Shown: positions 1-9,464, numbered from the stretch's first letter. The stretch is DNA of 64,000 nt from Micavibrio_A sp040381535 (GCA_040381535.1 JBEIHF010000005.1:1-64000); one strand, 5' to 3'. A program made the numbers and translations. Notes: a model not told the origin generated them from the sequence alone.

Positions 1-541
1 AACGGCAATAAAATCCGCCTGCTGAATGTCATTGATGAATATACGCGCAAGTGTCTATAGATCCGTGTTGTTTATGCACTGAAATCCGATGATGTGCTGG
101 ATGTCATCAGCGAGTTATTTATGACGGAAGGATTGCCGGATTACATCCGCTCGGATAATGGCAGCGAGTTCATAGCAAAGACGCTGAAAGACTGGCTGCA
201 TAAGCTCGGCATTAATACGGCTTACATCGAGCCGGGATCACACTGGGAGAATGGATCCAAGGAAAGCTTTAATGGCCGCCTGCGGGATGAGCTGCTCAAT
301 GGAGAAGTATTTTACACGTTGAAGGAGTCGCAAGCCATCATTGAACAATGGCGCACTCACTATAATCACGTGCGCCCGCATTCATCGCTGGGCTTCAAAC
401 CGCCCGCACCACCGGCACGTGTTAGCCCTGCGGGCTACTCCGCTACGCTCCATAGACCGCAGGGCGGGACACACTATACGTAGAACAAATCGTGAAAAAA
501 ACGAACTTAATCCTGGACCAAAGATTGGGGGTTGACCACCA
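1..541 (+). pseudogene. IS3-family transposase OrfB, 3' part, with in-frame stop
   Basis: The window opens inside an IS3-type DDE transposase (integrase core). In frame from base 1 the peptide reads NGNKIRLLNVIDEYTRKCL, then a TAG stop at 58-60, then continues in the same frame to the stop at 481-483. The second half carries the retroviral-integrase-like IRSDNGSEF segment, a conserved GSHWENGSKESFNGRLRDE-type stretch with the catalytic Glu, and the C-terminal NHVRPHSSLGF motif. Because a stop interrupts the conserved core, the copy is probably dead unless the stop is read through. Just after the gene, TGGACCAAAGATTGGGGG followed by TTGACCA at about 514-541 looks like the right terminal inverted repeat of the element. 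The left part lies outside the window. Confidence 0.85.
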
Positions 542-547
542 GTTCTT

Positions 548-640
548 ATGCGCTACATGGGCCCTGCGGAAGATAATCAAGCCGTTCTTGAGTTCTTGGG
601 GGTCTATAAGGAAAGCCATGTCATCTGTCTTTATGTTTAG
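548..640 (+). pseudogene. Possible tail of a gene cut by the IS
   Basis: Directly after the IS right end an open frame of 30 codons (MRYMGPAEDN... ending in VLEFLGVYKESHVICLYV) runs to a TAG at 638-640. It has no visible ribosome binding site and begins at the IS boundary, so it may be the C-terminal remnant of a gene disrupted by the insertion. I recognise no family. The rest of the stretch up to 811 is AT-rich and presumably holds the promoter of the next gene. Confidence 0.25.
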
Positions 641-811
641 GATTTGTGTATTTTAAATCCATAACCCCTTGATTCTTCATATCTGTGTAGGGGTTGTTTA
701 GAAGAATGATAACAGAATTATTGTTATATTTCAATTAATTAGGATAATGTCATTATACTGTCTGTATGAATTGGATTGGTGGGGCGCAGTTTCTGCGCTG
801 TGCGCTTTAAA

Positions 812-2518
812 ATGAAGTTCCTGTTTTGGATTACTATTTACGTGATCAGTTTGCAGCCTCTTACCGCCAAAGCGGAAGAGCTTTATGGCCTTGCCATGAC
901 CGGAACACCCAAATATTCGGCCGTATCCGCCCATTTCGATTACGCAAACCCCGATGCCCCCAAGGGCGGAACCCTGAAACAGGCCGCCATCGGCAGTTTT
1001 GATACCATCAATCCTTACACGATTAAGGGGAAAGCCGCCGTAGGCATGGACCTTGTGACGGACCGTTTGATGGCCCGTGCTTGGGATGAACCCTTCACCA
1101 TGTACCCAATGATCGCCAAAAGTGTTGATGTGGCCCCTGACAGATCGTGGATCACCTTCCATATAGACCCTCGTGCGAAATTCCATGACGGATCAGCTAT
1201 CACGGCGGACGATGTGCAATGGACGTTCGAAACCCTGAAAGAATTCGGACGCCCGAATGCGCGCCGCATCTACAAACTCGTATCCAAAATCGAACGCCCC
1301 AACGCAAACAGCCTGAAGTTCACCTTTGGCGAAGGATATGACCGCGAAACGATGATGATCCTCTGCCTGATGCCCGTTTTGTCCAAAAAATATTGGGCGG
1401 GAAAAACATTCGAGCAGACTACGCTGACGCCCTTCGTGTCCAACGGCGCCTACAAAATCACCGAAGTCGATCCCGGCCGCAGGATTGTTTACGAACGCGT
1501 GAAGGATTATTGGGCGGCGGATTTGATGCCCAATAGAGGCCACTTTAACTTTGATAAAATAGTTTACGATTTTTACCGCGACGATTCCGTGGCGTTTGAA
1601 TCTTTTAAATCGGGCGATTTGAATTTGCGCCGCGAATGGGATGCCGGCCTGTGGCAATCGGGATATGACTTTCCGGGCATGAAGGATAAAGCCAAGAAAG
1701 AAGCGCTCTCTCATGGCCGCCCAGACCGCGTGCGCGGTTTCATCTTCAACACACGCAAAGAACCGTTCACCGATATCCGCGTGCGTCAGGCGCTCAACCA
1801 TCTGCTGGATTTCGAATTTTTAAACCAGAATTTTTATTATGGCCTGTACGGGCGCATCAATTCCTATTTCCCCAACACGGAACTCGCCGCCACCGACACA
1901 CCGCCACCAATCAAAAACGCCACGGCGGAAGAAAAACGCGAAAACATGAAGCGCGCCGACACGCTTTTGAAAGAGGCGGGCTGGATCATCAAAGACGGCA
2001 AACGCGTGAACGCGAAAACCGGAAAACCTTTCACGTTCGAAATCATGCTCGACGATCCGTCGAACGAAAAAATCGCTCTCTCCTTCGTCCGCTCGCTCAA
2101 GCGCATGGGCATCACGGCGAATGTCCGCGTTCTCGATTCCGCCGCCTTCCTCGGCCGCCTGACGGATTATGATTTCGATATGACGCTCTATTTCTGGATG
2201 TCCACCCTCTCTCCGGGTACAGAGCAGTATCTGTATTGGAGCTGCGATGCCGCCAAAACGCCCTCCCGCTGGAACTACGCGGGAATTTGCGATAAAAACA
2301 TCGACTCCTTGAGCAAGTCCATATCCTCCGCGAAAACCCGCGAGGAACTGGTCGGCAAGGTGCAGGCGCTGGATTCGGCCTTAATGGCGGGAAGCTATAT
2401 GATTCCGCTATATTACAACCCCAAGGACTTTGTCGCGTACTGGCAGCCTCTGGCCCACCCCGAAACCATGCCTTTGTATGGCACGGTTCTGGAAACATGG
2501 TGGATGAACAGCCCGTAA
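812..2518 (+). CDS. ABC transporter substrate-binding protein, family 5 (YejA-like)
   Basis: Periplasmic solute-binding protein of the SBP_bac_5 family (oligopeptide/dipeptide type), closest in overall look to YejA. It should capture peptides or related ligands and deliver them to an ABC permease. The chosen ATG gives a signal peptide (MKFLFWITIYVISLQPLTAKA before EELYG); the longer frame from a TTG at 776 would add 12 residues in front of it. The mature part shows the usual family blocks: HFDYANPDAPKGGTLKQA, a KFHDGSAITADDVQWTFE segment, and FTDIRVRQALNHLLDFEFLN. Length of 568 residues suits the family. No permease or ATPase genes lie next to it, so it may serve a transporter encoded elsewhere. 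Confidence 0.88.
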   Translation: MKFLFWITIYVISLQPLTAKAEELYGLAMTGTPKYSAVSAHFDYANPDAPKGGTLKQAAIGSFDTINPYTIKGKAAVGMDLVTDRLMARAWDEPFTMYPMIAKSVDVAPDRSWITFHIDPRAKFHDGSAITADDVQWTFETLKEFGRPNARRIYKLVSKIERPNANSLKFTFGEGYDRETMMILCLMPVLSKKYWAGKTFEQTTLTPFVSNGAYKITEVDPGRRIVYERVKDYWAADLMPNRGHFNFDKIVYDFYRDDSVAFESFKSGDLNLRREWDAGLWQSGYDFPGMKDKAKKEALSHGRPDRVRGFIFNTRKEPFTDIRVRQALNHLLDFEFLNQNFYYGLYGRINSYFPNTELAATDTPPPIKNATAEEKRENMKRADTLLKEAGWIIKDGKRVNAKTGKPFTFEIMLDDPSNEKIALSFVRSLKRMGITANVRVLDSAAFLGRLTDYDFDMTLYFWMSTLSPGTEQYLYWSCDAAKTPSRWNYAGICDKNIDSLSKSISSAKTREELVGKVQALDSALMAGSYMIPLYYNPKDFVAYWQPLAHPETMPLYGTVLETWWMNSP

Positions 2519-2604
2519 ATCCCATGGAGGACTTTCAAAAGCCATGCCCGATATGGTTTAATTACTGCAACGAGATTCGCTAAAATTCCTGATTAGGTAA
2601 CTTA

Positions 2605-3147
2605 ATGACATTCAAATTCGCCGCCATCACTCTCTTGTCCCTTTCGACGCTTTCGCTCGCCGCCTGTCAGGTGCCGCCGAAGTTGGAAGACGCCCAATAC
2701 TGGCAACGCAAAAACGCGACCTCCGCGTTGTACCTGCGCGGACCCAAAGCGCAACAAACGCTTCATCAGGACATCGCGAACTGCGTAACGGAGATTGACG
2801 AGCTCGAACGTCTCGGCCCTCTGCGCGAAGCGATCCCTGCGGATACGCAAAACGGTCAGGTCCTCGACCCAAATTCGCCAAACGGCGATTTGGCCAATTG
2901 GGATTCACCGAAACGCGATGGATTTTTGTACGCCGAACATTTCAACTATACGGATTTCGAAGGCTGTATGAATTACAAAGGCTGGGAACGAGTTGAAAAC
3001 CTGCCCTATGACCAGTTATCCAAATCCCGTCAGGAATATATGGACACGCTGTACGGCTATAAATATCAGTCGAACAATCCACAGTTGAAAGAAAAATCAG
3101 CGGACGGATATGCGACCAGCTCGCCCGGCACCACAGTCAACAATTAA
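2605..3147 (+). CDS. Putative outer-membrane lipoprotein, unknown function
   Basis: A 180-residue protein beginning with a lipoprotein signal peptide; the lipobox is LAAC with the lipidated Cys near residue 20. Two further cysteines (in IANCVTEID and FEGCMNYKGW) could form a disulfide in the mature protein. The tail is polar and ends in a Ser/Thr/Gly-rich stretch. No catalytic motif is visible and I do not recognise the family. The stop overlaps the stop of the convergent glycosyltransferase gene by four bases. Confidence 0.75.
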   Translation: MTFKFAAITLLSLSTLSLAACQVPPKLEDAQYWQRKNATSALYLRGPKAQQTLHQDIANCVTEIDELERLGPLREAIPADTQNGQVLDPNSPNGDLANWDSPKRDGFLYAEHFNYTDFEGCMNYKGWERVENLPYDQLSKSRQEYMDTLYGYKYQSNNPQLKEKSADGYATSSPGTTVNN

Positions 3148-4160
3148 GACTCACAGCTCGCTTTGCTGCTTCCGTAGAGATGCATCGACACGCGGTTTAG
3201 CAATGGATCGAATTGTCCCAGCACGTCCAGAACTTTTTGCGGCGTAAGCGTTTCCATCAAGGAACGGCTGAGCGTTTGCGCATCATAGCCTTCGAAATCG
3301 ATTAATTCGTCATAGGTTTCGGGCGTCGTGACATAACCGGTGTTGTCGCCCCAAGGGGCGTAGAGATGCGGATAGGAAGGCCCAAACAATCCTAATACAG
3401 GAACCCCAGCGGCGGCGGCTGTGTGCATCAGGCCGCTGTCATTTCCTATATAAAGATCGCAACGCGCGATGGCGGCGCCCACTTCGGCGGGATTACCTTT
3501 GGCGATGCCGTCAATGCGGCGGTTGGGCGGAATGGATTCCAGAACGGGGCGGGCCTGTTCTTCCTCCCCCTGCGCGGCGAACACCGCAACGCGGGCACCC
3601 GGCATCAAACCATCCGTAGCGGTAAGTTTTTTGATGACCTGAATATAATTTTCCGCGGGCCATGTCTTACCGATCCAGTTCGCGGACGGGCCGACGGCCA
3701 GAACCATGCCACCGAATTCGGGCACCATACTCTTACCGAATTTCTTTTGTGCATCGGTGAAATGGAGTTTGGGCGCAGGTGGTTCTTCCAATTTCATCAG
3801 ATAGGCGGCTTGTTCCACCTTGTGCAGGGCTTCGCCTTTGCGTGCGCCAAACACATGGCGTTTTTTGGCGAAGATCAAACGCGACACGGCGGAATTGCGC
3901 AGATCCACGACCACATCCCAGTTCGTGCCCACGGTCTGTTTCCACAAATCGACCCAATGGCCGTTCATGGGATTTTTCTTCATTGGGATAATTTTGACGA
4001 CATTGGGAAAACCCTCAAAGATACTAGCAGGCAGGGTTCCACAGGCGACCGTCACACGGGCTTGCGGCCAGACTCGGAGCATATAATCAAGCAATCCCGT
4101 GCTCAAAATCGCATCGCCAAGCCGCGTCGCCGTAATAAAGAGTATTTTCATAGACCCCAT
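3144..4160 (-). CDS. Glycosyltransferase family 9 (heptosyltransferase-like)
   Basis: Member of the ADP-heptose:LPS heptosyltransferase family (GT9, GT-B fold), expected to add a sugar to the lipopolysaccharide core at the cytoplasmic face of the inner membrane. The N terminus MKILFITATRLGDAILSTG is the typical GT9 start, and the C-terminal half contains CDLYIGNDSGLMHTAAAAGVP, the conserved D-SG--H block that binds the nucleotide sugar, followed by LGLFGPSYP. An ATG at 4151 would give the classical MKILF start; the ATG at 4160 has an AGGA ten bases upstream. The substrate cannot be read from sequence. The next gene, ygfZ, is divergent. Confidence 0.88.
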   Translation of the reverse strand: MGSMKILFITATRLGDAILSTGLLDYMLRVWPQARVTVACGTLPASIFEGFPNVVKIIPMKKNPMNGHWVDLWKQTVGTNWDVVVDLRNSAVSRLIFAKKRHVFGARKGEALHKVEQAAYLMKLEEPPAPKLHFTDAQKKFGKSMVPEFGGMVLAVGPSANWIGKTWPAENYIQVIKKLTATDGLMPGARVAVFAAQGEEEQARPVLESIPPNRRIDGIAKGNPAEVGAAIARCDLYIGNDSGLMHTAAAAGVPVLGLFGPSYPHLYAPWGDNTGYVTTPETYDELIDFEGYDAQTLSRSLMETLTPQKVLDVLGQFDPLLNRVSMHLYGSSKASCES

Positions 4161-4180
4161 TAGACGTATATCCTACCCCC

Positions 4181-4897
4181 ATGTCAAAGCCCTTTTATGT
4201 GCAATTACCCAACCGCGGCCTCGTCCATATCGAGGGCGATGACCGCAAATCCTTCCTGCAGGGATTGGTTTCGAACGACGTCAACAAGGCATCGCCCGTC
4301 TACGCATGCCTGCTCACCCCGCAGGGAAAATTCCTGCATGATTTCTTCATCCATGAGGGCGATAGATTTTTATTGTTGGATTGCGAAGGCGGCGAACGCG
4401 CAAAAGATTTGTACGAACGACTTTTGAAATTTCGCTTGAGATCCAAAGTCCAACTCTCTGTAGAAGAACAAAATAAAATCTATGCTATATTCGGCGCCGA
4501 TATAGGTCTTCCAGACCCGCGGCATAAAGACATAGGAAACCGCAGTTTTGAAAAACCCGAGCTCGAAGAAAAACCTTTCCACGAGTGGGACACGCGCCGC
4601 ATCCACCTTTGCATCCCCGACGGCAGTCGCGACATGAAGGTTGAAAACTCCACCCTCCTCGAATCCCGCATTGATACGCTGAACGGCGTCGATTGGGAAA
4701 AAGGCTGTTATATGGGCCAAGAACTCACGGCCCGCATGAAATACCGCGGTCTTGCCAAACGCCATCTTTACACCGTAACGCTTTCCGGCCCCGCTCTCGC
4801 CCCGTTTTCCGATTTGCCGAACGGGGGTGAAATGCGTTCATCCTGTGGTACAATCGGAATAGCACTGCTCAAGGACGGGGAATCCACATGCCTGTAA
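4181..4897 (+). CDS. ygfZ: YgfZ/GcvT-like folate-binding protein
   Basis: Folate-binding protein of the YgfZ family, which helps assemble or repair certain iron-sulfur enzymes such as MiaB and is related to the T protein of the glycine cleavage system. The diagnostic motif is present as KGCYMGQE (near residue 173), followed by LTARMKYRGLAKRHL. The N-terminal block shows HIEGDDRKSFLQGLVSNDV, which fits the family. The protein is 238 residues, shorter than E. coli YgfZ but normal for alphaproteobacterial versions. It overlaps the start of the HAD gene by ten bases, so the two are probably translated from one message. Confidence 0.87.
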   Translation: MSKPFYVQLPNRGLVHIEGDDRKSFLQGLVSNDVNKASPVYACLLTPQGKFLHDFFIHEGDRFLLLDCEGGERAKDLYERLLKFRLRSKVQLSVEEQNKIYAIFGADIGLPDPRHKDIGNRSFEKPELEEKPFHEWDTRRIHLCIPDGSRDMKVENSTLLESRIDTLNGVDWEKGCYMGQELTARMKYRGLAKRHLYTVTLSGPALAPFSDLPNGGEMRSSCGTIGIALLKDGESTCL

Positions 4898-5517
4898 AAT
4901 ACGTATTCTGGGATTCGGACAACACGCTGGTCGATACCTATACACATCACTGGAACAAACATTTCCACACGCTCAAATCCTACGGTATTGCGCTGGACGA
5001 ACAATGGAAGAACCGCATTTACACGAACAACGGTTCACAAAACTGGGAATGGCTCCGTGCCGAACTCGGATTGAAAGTCTCCAAACAGGATTATTTGGAT
5101 CAGATAGACAATTGGTATTTCAAAAACGCAGAAAGCATTCACATCCGCAGCGGCGTTCTCGATGCCTTGAAACTGTTCGAAGACGCAAACGTACCGATGT
5201 GCGTTGTTTCCAACGGGCGTACGCGCTCCGTCATGGCCGCCCTCAAAGCCAAAGACCTTGTGAAACGATTCAAATTCGTTTTATGCGTCGAAGATTACGA
5301 AGGCCGCAAGCCAGACGCCGCGCCATACCTTGCCGGTATGACACGTATGCGTCAGATGCTGAACAAACCTGTTTATGAGGAAGACTGTCTCGCCATTGAA
5401 GACGATCCCAAAGGTGTTGCGAGCGCCCACGCCGCAGGCATGTCTGTCATCCACCGCAATATCGGTGACGATGATCCCCTACCGTTTCTGAGGATAATCA
5501 AATCCTATCTGGAATAA
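4888..5517 (+). CDS. HAD-superfamily phosphatase, subfamily IA
   Basis: Haloacid-dehalogenase-type hydrolase of 209 residues that probably removes phosphate from a small metabolite. All four HAD motifs can be read: motif I WDSDNTLVDT with both catalytic aspartates, motif II VVSNG, motif III lysine in GRKPDAAPY, and motif IV IEDDPKG. A helical cap lies between motif I and II, as in the beta-phosphoglucomutase/phosphoglycolate group. The substrate is not predictable. Its start lies inside the end of ygfZ. Confidence 0.87.
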   Translation: MPVKYVFWDSDNTLVDTYTHHWNKHFHTLKSYGIALDEQWKNRIYTNNGSQNWEWLRAELGLKVSKQDYLDQIDNWYFKNAESIHIRSGVLDALKLFEDANVPMCVVSNGRTRSVMAALKAKDLVKRFKFVLCVEDYEGRKPDAAPYLAGMTRMRQMLNKPVYEEDCLAIEDDPKGVASAHAAGMSVIHRNIGDDDPLPFLRIIKSYLE

Positions 5518-5520
5518 TGC

Positions 5521-5617
5521 TGCACCGCACATATATGGTGCGCCGCGCAATGCATGACGGGTTGCCAGCATAGCCGGCGCACTACACACTATGCCGAGCA
5601 AAATTTAGGAGCAGAAA
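5521..5617 (+). promoter_or_regulatory. Structured leader with competing hairpins
   Basis: GTGCGCCG at 5538-5545 is perfectly complementary to CGGCGCAC at 5575-5582, with a further ATGC/GCAT pair inside the loop. The left arm can instead pair through GGTGC (5537-5541) with GCACC (5522-5526), so the two stems exclude each other. No run of T follows, so it is not a simple terminator. It precedes a small ORF with a good ribosome binding site (TAGGAG). Confidence 0.4.
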
Positions 5618-5803
5618 ATGACCACCACAACCGCCTGCTTACGAGACACACACGCCGACGCGACGGCACAGGTAATAAATGTTGATATCCTTGATGTGCC
5701 TATGCCCGCATTTTTTGGCAAGGGTTTGAATAACACGCTTCGTGATCAAACCCCGGAAACACAAAAAAGTGTTTTGGCCATGTTAGAGTTTCATTCCTAT
5801 TAA
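5618..5803 (+). CDS. Small hypothetical protein, 61 residues
   Basis: Short ORF preceded by a good ribosome binding site (TAGGAGCAGAAA before the ATG). The peptide begins with a Thr run (MTTTTACLRD) and has a hydrophobic middle around VDILDVPMPAFFGKG, with no signal peptide or membrane helix. It lies behind a hairpin-rich leader and is convergent with ppdK, whose stop follows only a few bases later. I recognise no family. It could be a real small protein or a leader-controlled peptide. Confidence 0.5.
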   Translation: MTTTTACLRDTHADATAQVINVDILDVPMPAFFGKGLNNTLRDQTPETQKSVLAMLEFHSY

Positions 5804-5806
5804 AAT

Positions 5807-8485
5807 CTAGGCTGCTTTCTCTTTCTTTTGCGGAGCGGGCTTTTCGCTGCGTATAGCGGCTTGAGCCGCGGCCAAGCGCGCAATTGGCACGCGGTACGGC
5901 GAACAGGAAATATAATCCAGTCCAGTCTCTTCAAAGAACGCAATGGATGCGGGATCGCCACCATGTTCACCGCAAATTCCGACTTTCAGGTTTTTTCTCA
6001 CAGAACGGCCATCCTGCGTAGCTTTCGTGACCAATTGGCCGACTCCATCGCGGTCTATTGTAACGAACGGATCTTTTTCAAACACGCCTTTGCCCAGGTA
6101 AACCGGCATAAAACGCGCGGAATCGTCACGCGAGAGGCCGAGCGTGGTTTGGGTAAGGTCGTTGGTGCCAAAGGAAAAGAAATCCGCATCCTGCGCAATA
6201 TCTGCGGCCATTAAAGCCGCGCGTGGAAGCTCAATCATCGTACCAACGCTATAAGAAACTTTGCGTTTGGCGGCACCGAAAACTTTTTCCGCAGTCTCAT
6301 CAATCAATGCTTTTAAAATGGTCAGCTCTTTGCGCATGGCAATCAGCGGAATCATAATTTCGGGCGTGACGTCGCATTCCAACGCCGCTTCGAAAATCGC
6401 CCGCGCCTGCATCTCATAAATTTCAGGATAGGTAATACCAAGACGGCAGCCGCGGTGCCCCAGCATCGGATTGGATTCGCTTAACTCCGCAAAGCGGCGC
6501 TGCACATCTTCAAGCTTCAATCCCGCTTCTTTAGAAAAATGCGCCATTTCCGCATCGCCGTGCGGCATAAATTCGTGGAGCGGTGGATCGAGCAATCTAA
6601 TGGTTACAGGCAGACCTTTCATGATGTGGAACAATTTCACGAAATCTCCACGTTGCGCGGGAAGCAATTTTGCCAAAGAGGCGCGCCTTGCATCCTCGCC
6701 ACCAGCAAAAATCATCTCGCGCACATTTTGAATACGCGCGGGATCAAAGAACATATGCTCGGTGCGGCAAAGACCAATCCCTTCTGCTCCGAATTTCCGC
6801 GCGGTTTCGGCATCTAAAGGCGTTTCGGCGTTCGCCCGAACCTTCATGCGCCGCGCTTTGTCCGCCCATCCCATGATTGTAGAAAAATCGCCCGATAATT
6901 TCGGCTGCACCGTCGGAACGGCGCCGAGCATCACTTCGCCAGTCGCGCCGTCGATAGTGATGACGTCGCCTTCTGGAATTTCCGCGCCCTGTACGATCAT
7001 CAATTTGCGTTTGTAATCAATGGAAATGGCACCCGCCCCTGCAACGCAAGGACGGCCCATACCGCGTGCAACAACGGCGGCGTGCGAGGTCATACCGCCG
7101 CGTGTCGTGAGAATGCCCGTTGCCACATGCATGCCGTGAATATCTTCAGGGGATGTTTCGATACGGCAAAGAATGACTTTCTTGCCCGCTTTCGCGCGTA
7201 TTTCTGCCTCATCGGGACTGAACACGATTTCTCCCGAAGCAGCCCCCGGAGACGCCGGAAGGCCCTTTGATACAATCTGCTTATGTGCCATGGGATCGAG
7301 CGTCGGGTGCAAAAGCTGATTCAGTGCCTGCGGTTCTATGCGGAGCAGGCCTTCCTCTTCACTGATCAGTTTTTCACGGGCCATGTCTGTGGCAATTTTT
7401 AAGGCCGCGGCGGCTGTTCGTTTGCCCGTGCGGGTCTGGAGCATATAAAGCTTGCCTTTTTGCACGGTGAATTCTATGTCTTGCATGTCGCGGTAATGTT
7501 TTTCAAGACGTAGACGCACATCATCCAATTGCTTGAACACTTTTGGCATGACTTCTTCCATGCTCGGTAAATTGCTCCCCTCTTTTTCACGGCCCAATAC
7601 CGTGAGTGATTGCGGCGTGCGTATACCCGCAACCACATCCTCGCCTTGCGCATTCACAAGATATTCGCCGTAAAAAAAATTTTCGCCCGTGGACGGATCA
7701 CGTGTGAAAGCCACACCCGTCGCACAATCATCGCCCATATTGCCAAACACCATGGCCTGCACGTTCACGGCCGTGCCCCAATCTTCGGGAATATCATGAA
7801 TTTTTCTGTAAGTAACCGCGCGCGCGGCCTGCCAGCTTTCGAACACCGCGCCTATCGCGCCCCATAATTGTTCATTCACATCTATGGGGAAATCACGGCC
7901 CAATTCACGCTTGGTCATGGCTTTGTAATTTGCGACGACTTTTTTCCAACCCTCGGCATCAATAGCCGTGTCTTCGGTCACATCTGCATCGCGTTTTTGC
8001 TGTTCGAGAATGTCTTCAAAATCATGGTGTTCTAGGCCGAGCACGACATTTCCGTACATCTGTATGAAACGGCGATAGGAATCCCATGCAAAACGTTCAT
8101 CCCCCGACGCTTTGGCCAGGCCTTCGACCGTTTCATCATTGAGACCCAGATTGAGCACCGTATCCATCATCCCCGGCATGGAAACACGCGCGCCCGAACG
8201 CACGGAAACGAGGAGCGGATTTTTCGCATCGCCGAATTTAAGTCCGACGGATTTTTCAATTTCAATCACGGCTTTCTCGACCTGCGATTTTAATTCAGTA
8301 GGATAGGATTGTTTGTTTTTGTAAAAATGTGTGCAGACTTCCGTGGTGATAGTGAAGCCCGGCGGCACAGGAAGGTCCAATGAAACCATTTCGACGAGGT
8401 TGGAACCTTTGCCGCCGAGGATATTTTTGCGCGAATCTTTGGGAACATTCTTCCCTGTTTCAAAGGTATAGACCCATTGCGCCAT
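5807..8485 (-). CDS. ppdK: Pyruvate, phosphate dikinase
   Basis: Full-length PPDK of 892 residues, which interconverts pyruvate, ATP and phosphate with phosphoenolpyruvate, AMP and pyrophosphate in the cytosol. The N-terminal nucleotide-binding domain starts with WVYTFETGK and includes NILGGKGSNLVEM. The central phosphohistidine domain carries TRGGMTSHAAVVARGMGRPCV with the catalytic His. The C-terminal PEP/pyruvate TIM barrel contains LGHRGCRLGITYPEIYEMQ, SFGTNDLTQTTLG and the GICGEHGGDP block with its catalytic Cys. It stands alone, with about 190 bp of promoter region upstream. Confidence 0.97.
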   Translation of the reverse strand: MAQWVYTFETGKNVPKDSRKNILGGKGSNLVEMVSLDLPVPPGFTITTEVCTHFYKNKQSYPTELKSQVEKAVIEIEKSVGLKFGDAKNPLLVSVRSGARVSMPGMMDTVLNLGLNDETVEGLAKASGDERFAWDSYRRFIQMYGNVVLGLEHHDFEDILEQQKRDADVTEDTAIDAEGWKKVVANYKAMTKRELGRDFPIDVNEQLWGAIGAVFESWQAARAVTYRKIHDIPEDWGTAVNVQAMVFGNMGDDCATGVAFTRDPSTGENFFYGEYLVNAQGEDVVAGIRTPQSLTVLGREKEGSNLPSMEEVMPKVFKQLDDVRLRLEKHYRDMQDIEFTVQKGKLYMLQTRTGKRTAAAALKIATDMAREKLISEEEGLLRIEPQALNQLLHPTLDPMAHKQIVSKGLPASPGAASGEIVFSPDEAEIRAKAGKKVILCRIETSPEDIHGMHVATGILTTRGGMTSHAAVVARGMGRPCVAGAGAISIDYKRKLMIVQGAEIPEGDVITIDGATGEVMLGAVPTVQPKLSGDFSTIMGWADKARRMKVRANAETPLDAETARKFGAEGIGLCRTEHMFFDPARIQNVREMIFAGGEDARRASLAKLLPAQRGDFVKLFHIMKGLPVTIRLLDPPLHEFMPHGDAEMAHFSKEAGLKLEDVQRRFAELSESNPMLGHRGCRLGITYPEIYEMQARAIFEAALECDVTPEIMIPLIAMRKELTILKALIDETAEKVFGAAKRKVSYSVGTMIELPRAALMAADIAQDADFFSFGTNDLTQTTLGLSRDDSARFMPVYLGKGVFEKDPFVTIDRDGVGQLVTKATQDGRSVRKNLKVGICGEHGGDPASIAFFEETGLDYISCSPYRVPIARLAAAQAAIRSEKPAPQKKEKAA

Positions 8486-8674
8486 GCGCGTAATCCTCCA
8501 CGGTTACTTATGATGCAACCACCATAGCGATTCTATGCGGCAATGGCTACCGCGAATCGGGCTTCTCCGTGCAGAATCCGCAAGGCTGGCATGCCGCTGG
8601 ATATTAAACCTTTTTTAACGCCCGCCCTGTAGAACAGGCCCTCAAGCAAAACCAAAAAGAAACGGGTGTGTAAT

Positions 8675-8989
8675 ATGATTAAAGAAGAACTCTTTGCCCA
8701 TGCGAAAGAGGATGTGTTCGGCGTGCCGCCAAATTGCCGCAAGGCCCTCATCGGATACAACATGGCCATCAATTATTTCAAATATCTGGTAGAAGAAGCA
8801 GAGCCCGTTCTTCAACAAATCGAAGCGCCCCGTCATACATTGAGAATGTATCTTGAAAACGGATTTCGTTTTTCGGACTACGCAGTCTTAAGAAATTTTC
8901 CGCCGGAAACGATTCAAGCGATCGAGGATGCCACCAACAATTTCCGCGAACGGTATGAACCGCTTTTGCGTAAACTCAAAGCTGCTTGA
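8675..8989 (+). CDS. Conserved-looking hypothetical protein, 104 residues
   Basis: Small soluble, mostly helical protein (MIKEELFAHAKEDVFGVPPN...) ending in a basic LRKLKAA tail. The ATG at 8675 is chosen over the upstream GTG at 8666. No known domain is recognised. It is divergent from ppdK and its end overlaps the GNAT gene on the other strand by 14 bases. Confidence 0.6.
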   Translation: MIKEELFAHAKEDVFGVPPNCRKALIGYNMAINYFKYLVEEAEPVLQQIEAPRHTLRMYLENGFRFSDYAVLRNFPPETIQAIEDATNNFRERYEPLLRKLKAA

Positions 8990-9464
8990 CCAACATCAGC
9001 GATAAATCGTCATCCACCATATAGGACGCATAGGGTTTTACAGTTTCACGGTCGCACGTGATGCCGTTGCCGTCGGGCACATAGCCCATTTTGACGTATA
9101 GAATTTGCGCAGGGCCGTAGTCTTTGAACAGCCCCACGGAAATACCCACCTGCACACACCCCTTGGAACGAGCATGGCCTTCACACCAACCTATCAGTAC
9201 AGTGGCTATGCCTTTTCTGCGGTGTGTGGCGATAACGTTTAAATCCTGTATTTCAGGCATGCCGAGCTTTTTATACAGGCTATAGCGCGGTGTGTAATTC
9301 AAAAGGCAAAACGCACAATCGCGGCCCTCATCGGCTGCAATGAGAATGACAACACCTTCATCGAACGCGTGCTCGAAGTAACCTTCGTCTTTTTTGCCGA
9401 TGCGGTCATAGAGTTTATAGAGTAGCGGAATATCATCCCGGGTGGCTTCGCGGATATCGATCAT
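8976..9464 (-). CDS. GNAT-family N-acetyltransferase
   Basis: An acetyl-CoA-dependent N-acetyltransferase of 162 residues. The fold starts with IDIREATRDDIPLLYKLYDRIG, and the acetyl-CoA loop is seen in LNVIATHRRKGIATVLIGWCEGHARSKG, where RRKGIA corresponds to the R/Q-x-x-G-x-G/A motif. The ATG at 9464 is chosen because it overlaps the stop of the peptidase gene by four bases (ATGA), suggesting translational coupling; a longer open frame to 9587 lies inside the peptidase gene and looks like a shadow. The substrate is unknown. Confidence 0.82.
   Translation of the reverse strand: MIDIREATRDDIPLLYKLYDRIGKKDEGYFEHAFDEGVVILIAADEGRDCAFCLLNYTPRYSLYKKLGMPEIQDLNVIATHRRKGIATVLIGWCEGHARSKGCVQVGISVGLFKDYGPAQILYVKMGYVPDGNGITCDRETVKPYASYMVDDDLSLMLVKQL

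Noticed and set aside
8533..8836. Two minus-strand ORFs upstream of ppdK
   Set aside because: They cover the ppdK promoter region and the opposite strand of the 104-residue gene; no motif or start signal.
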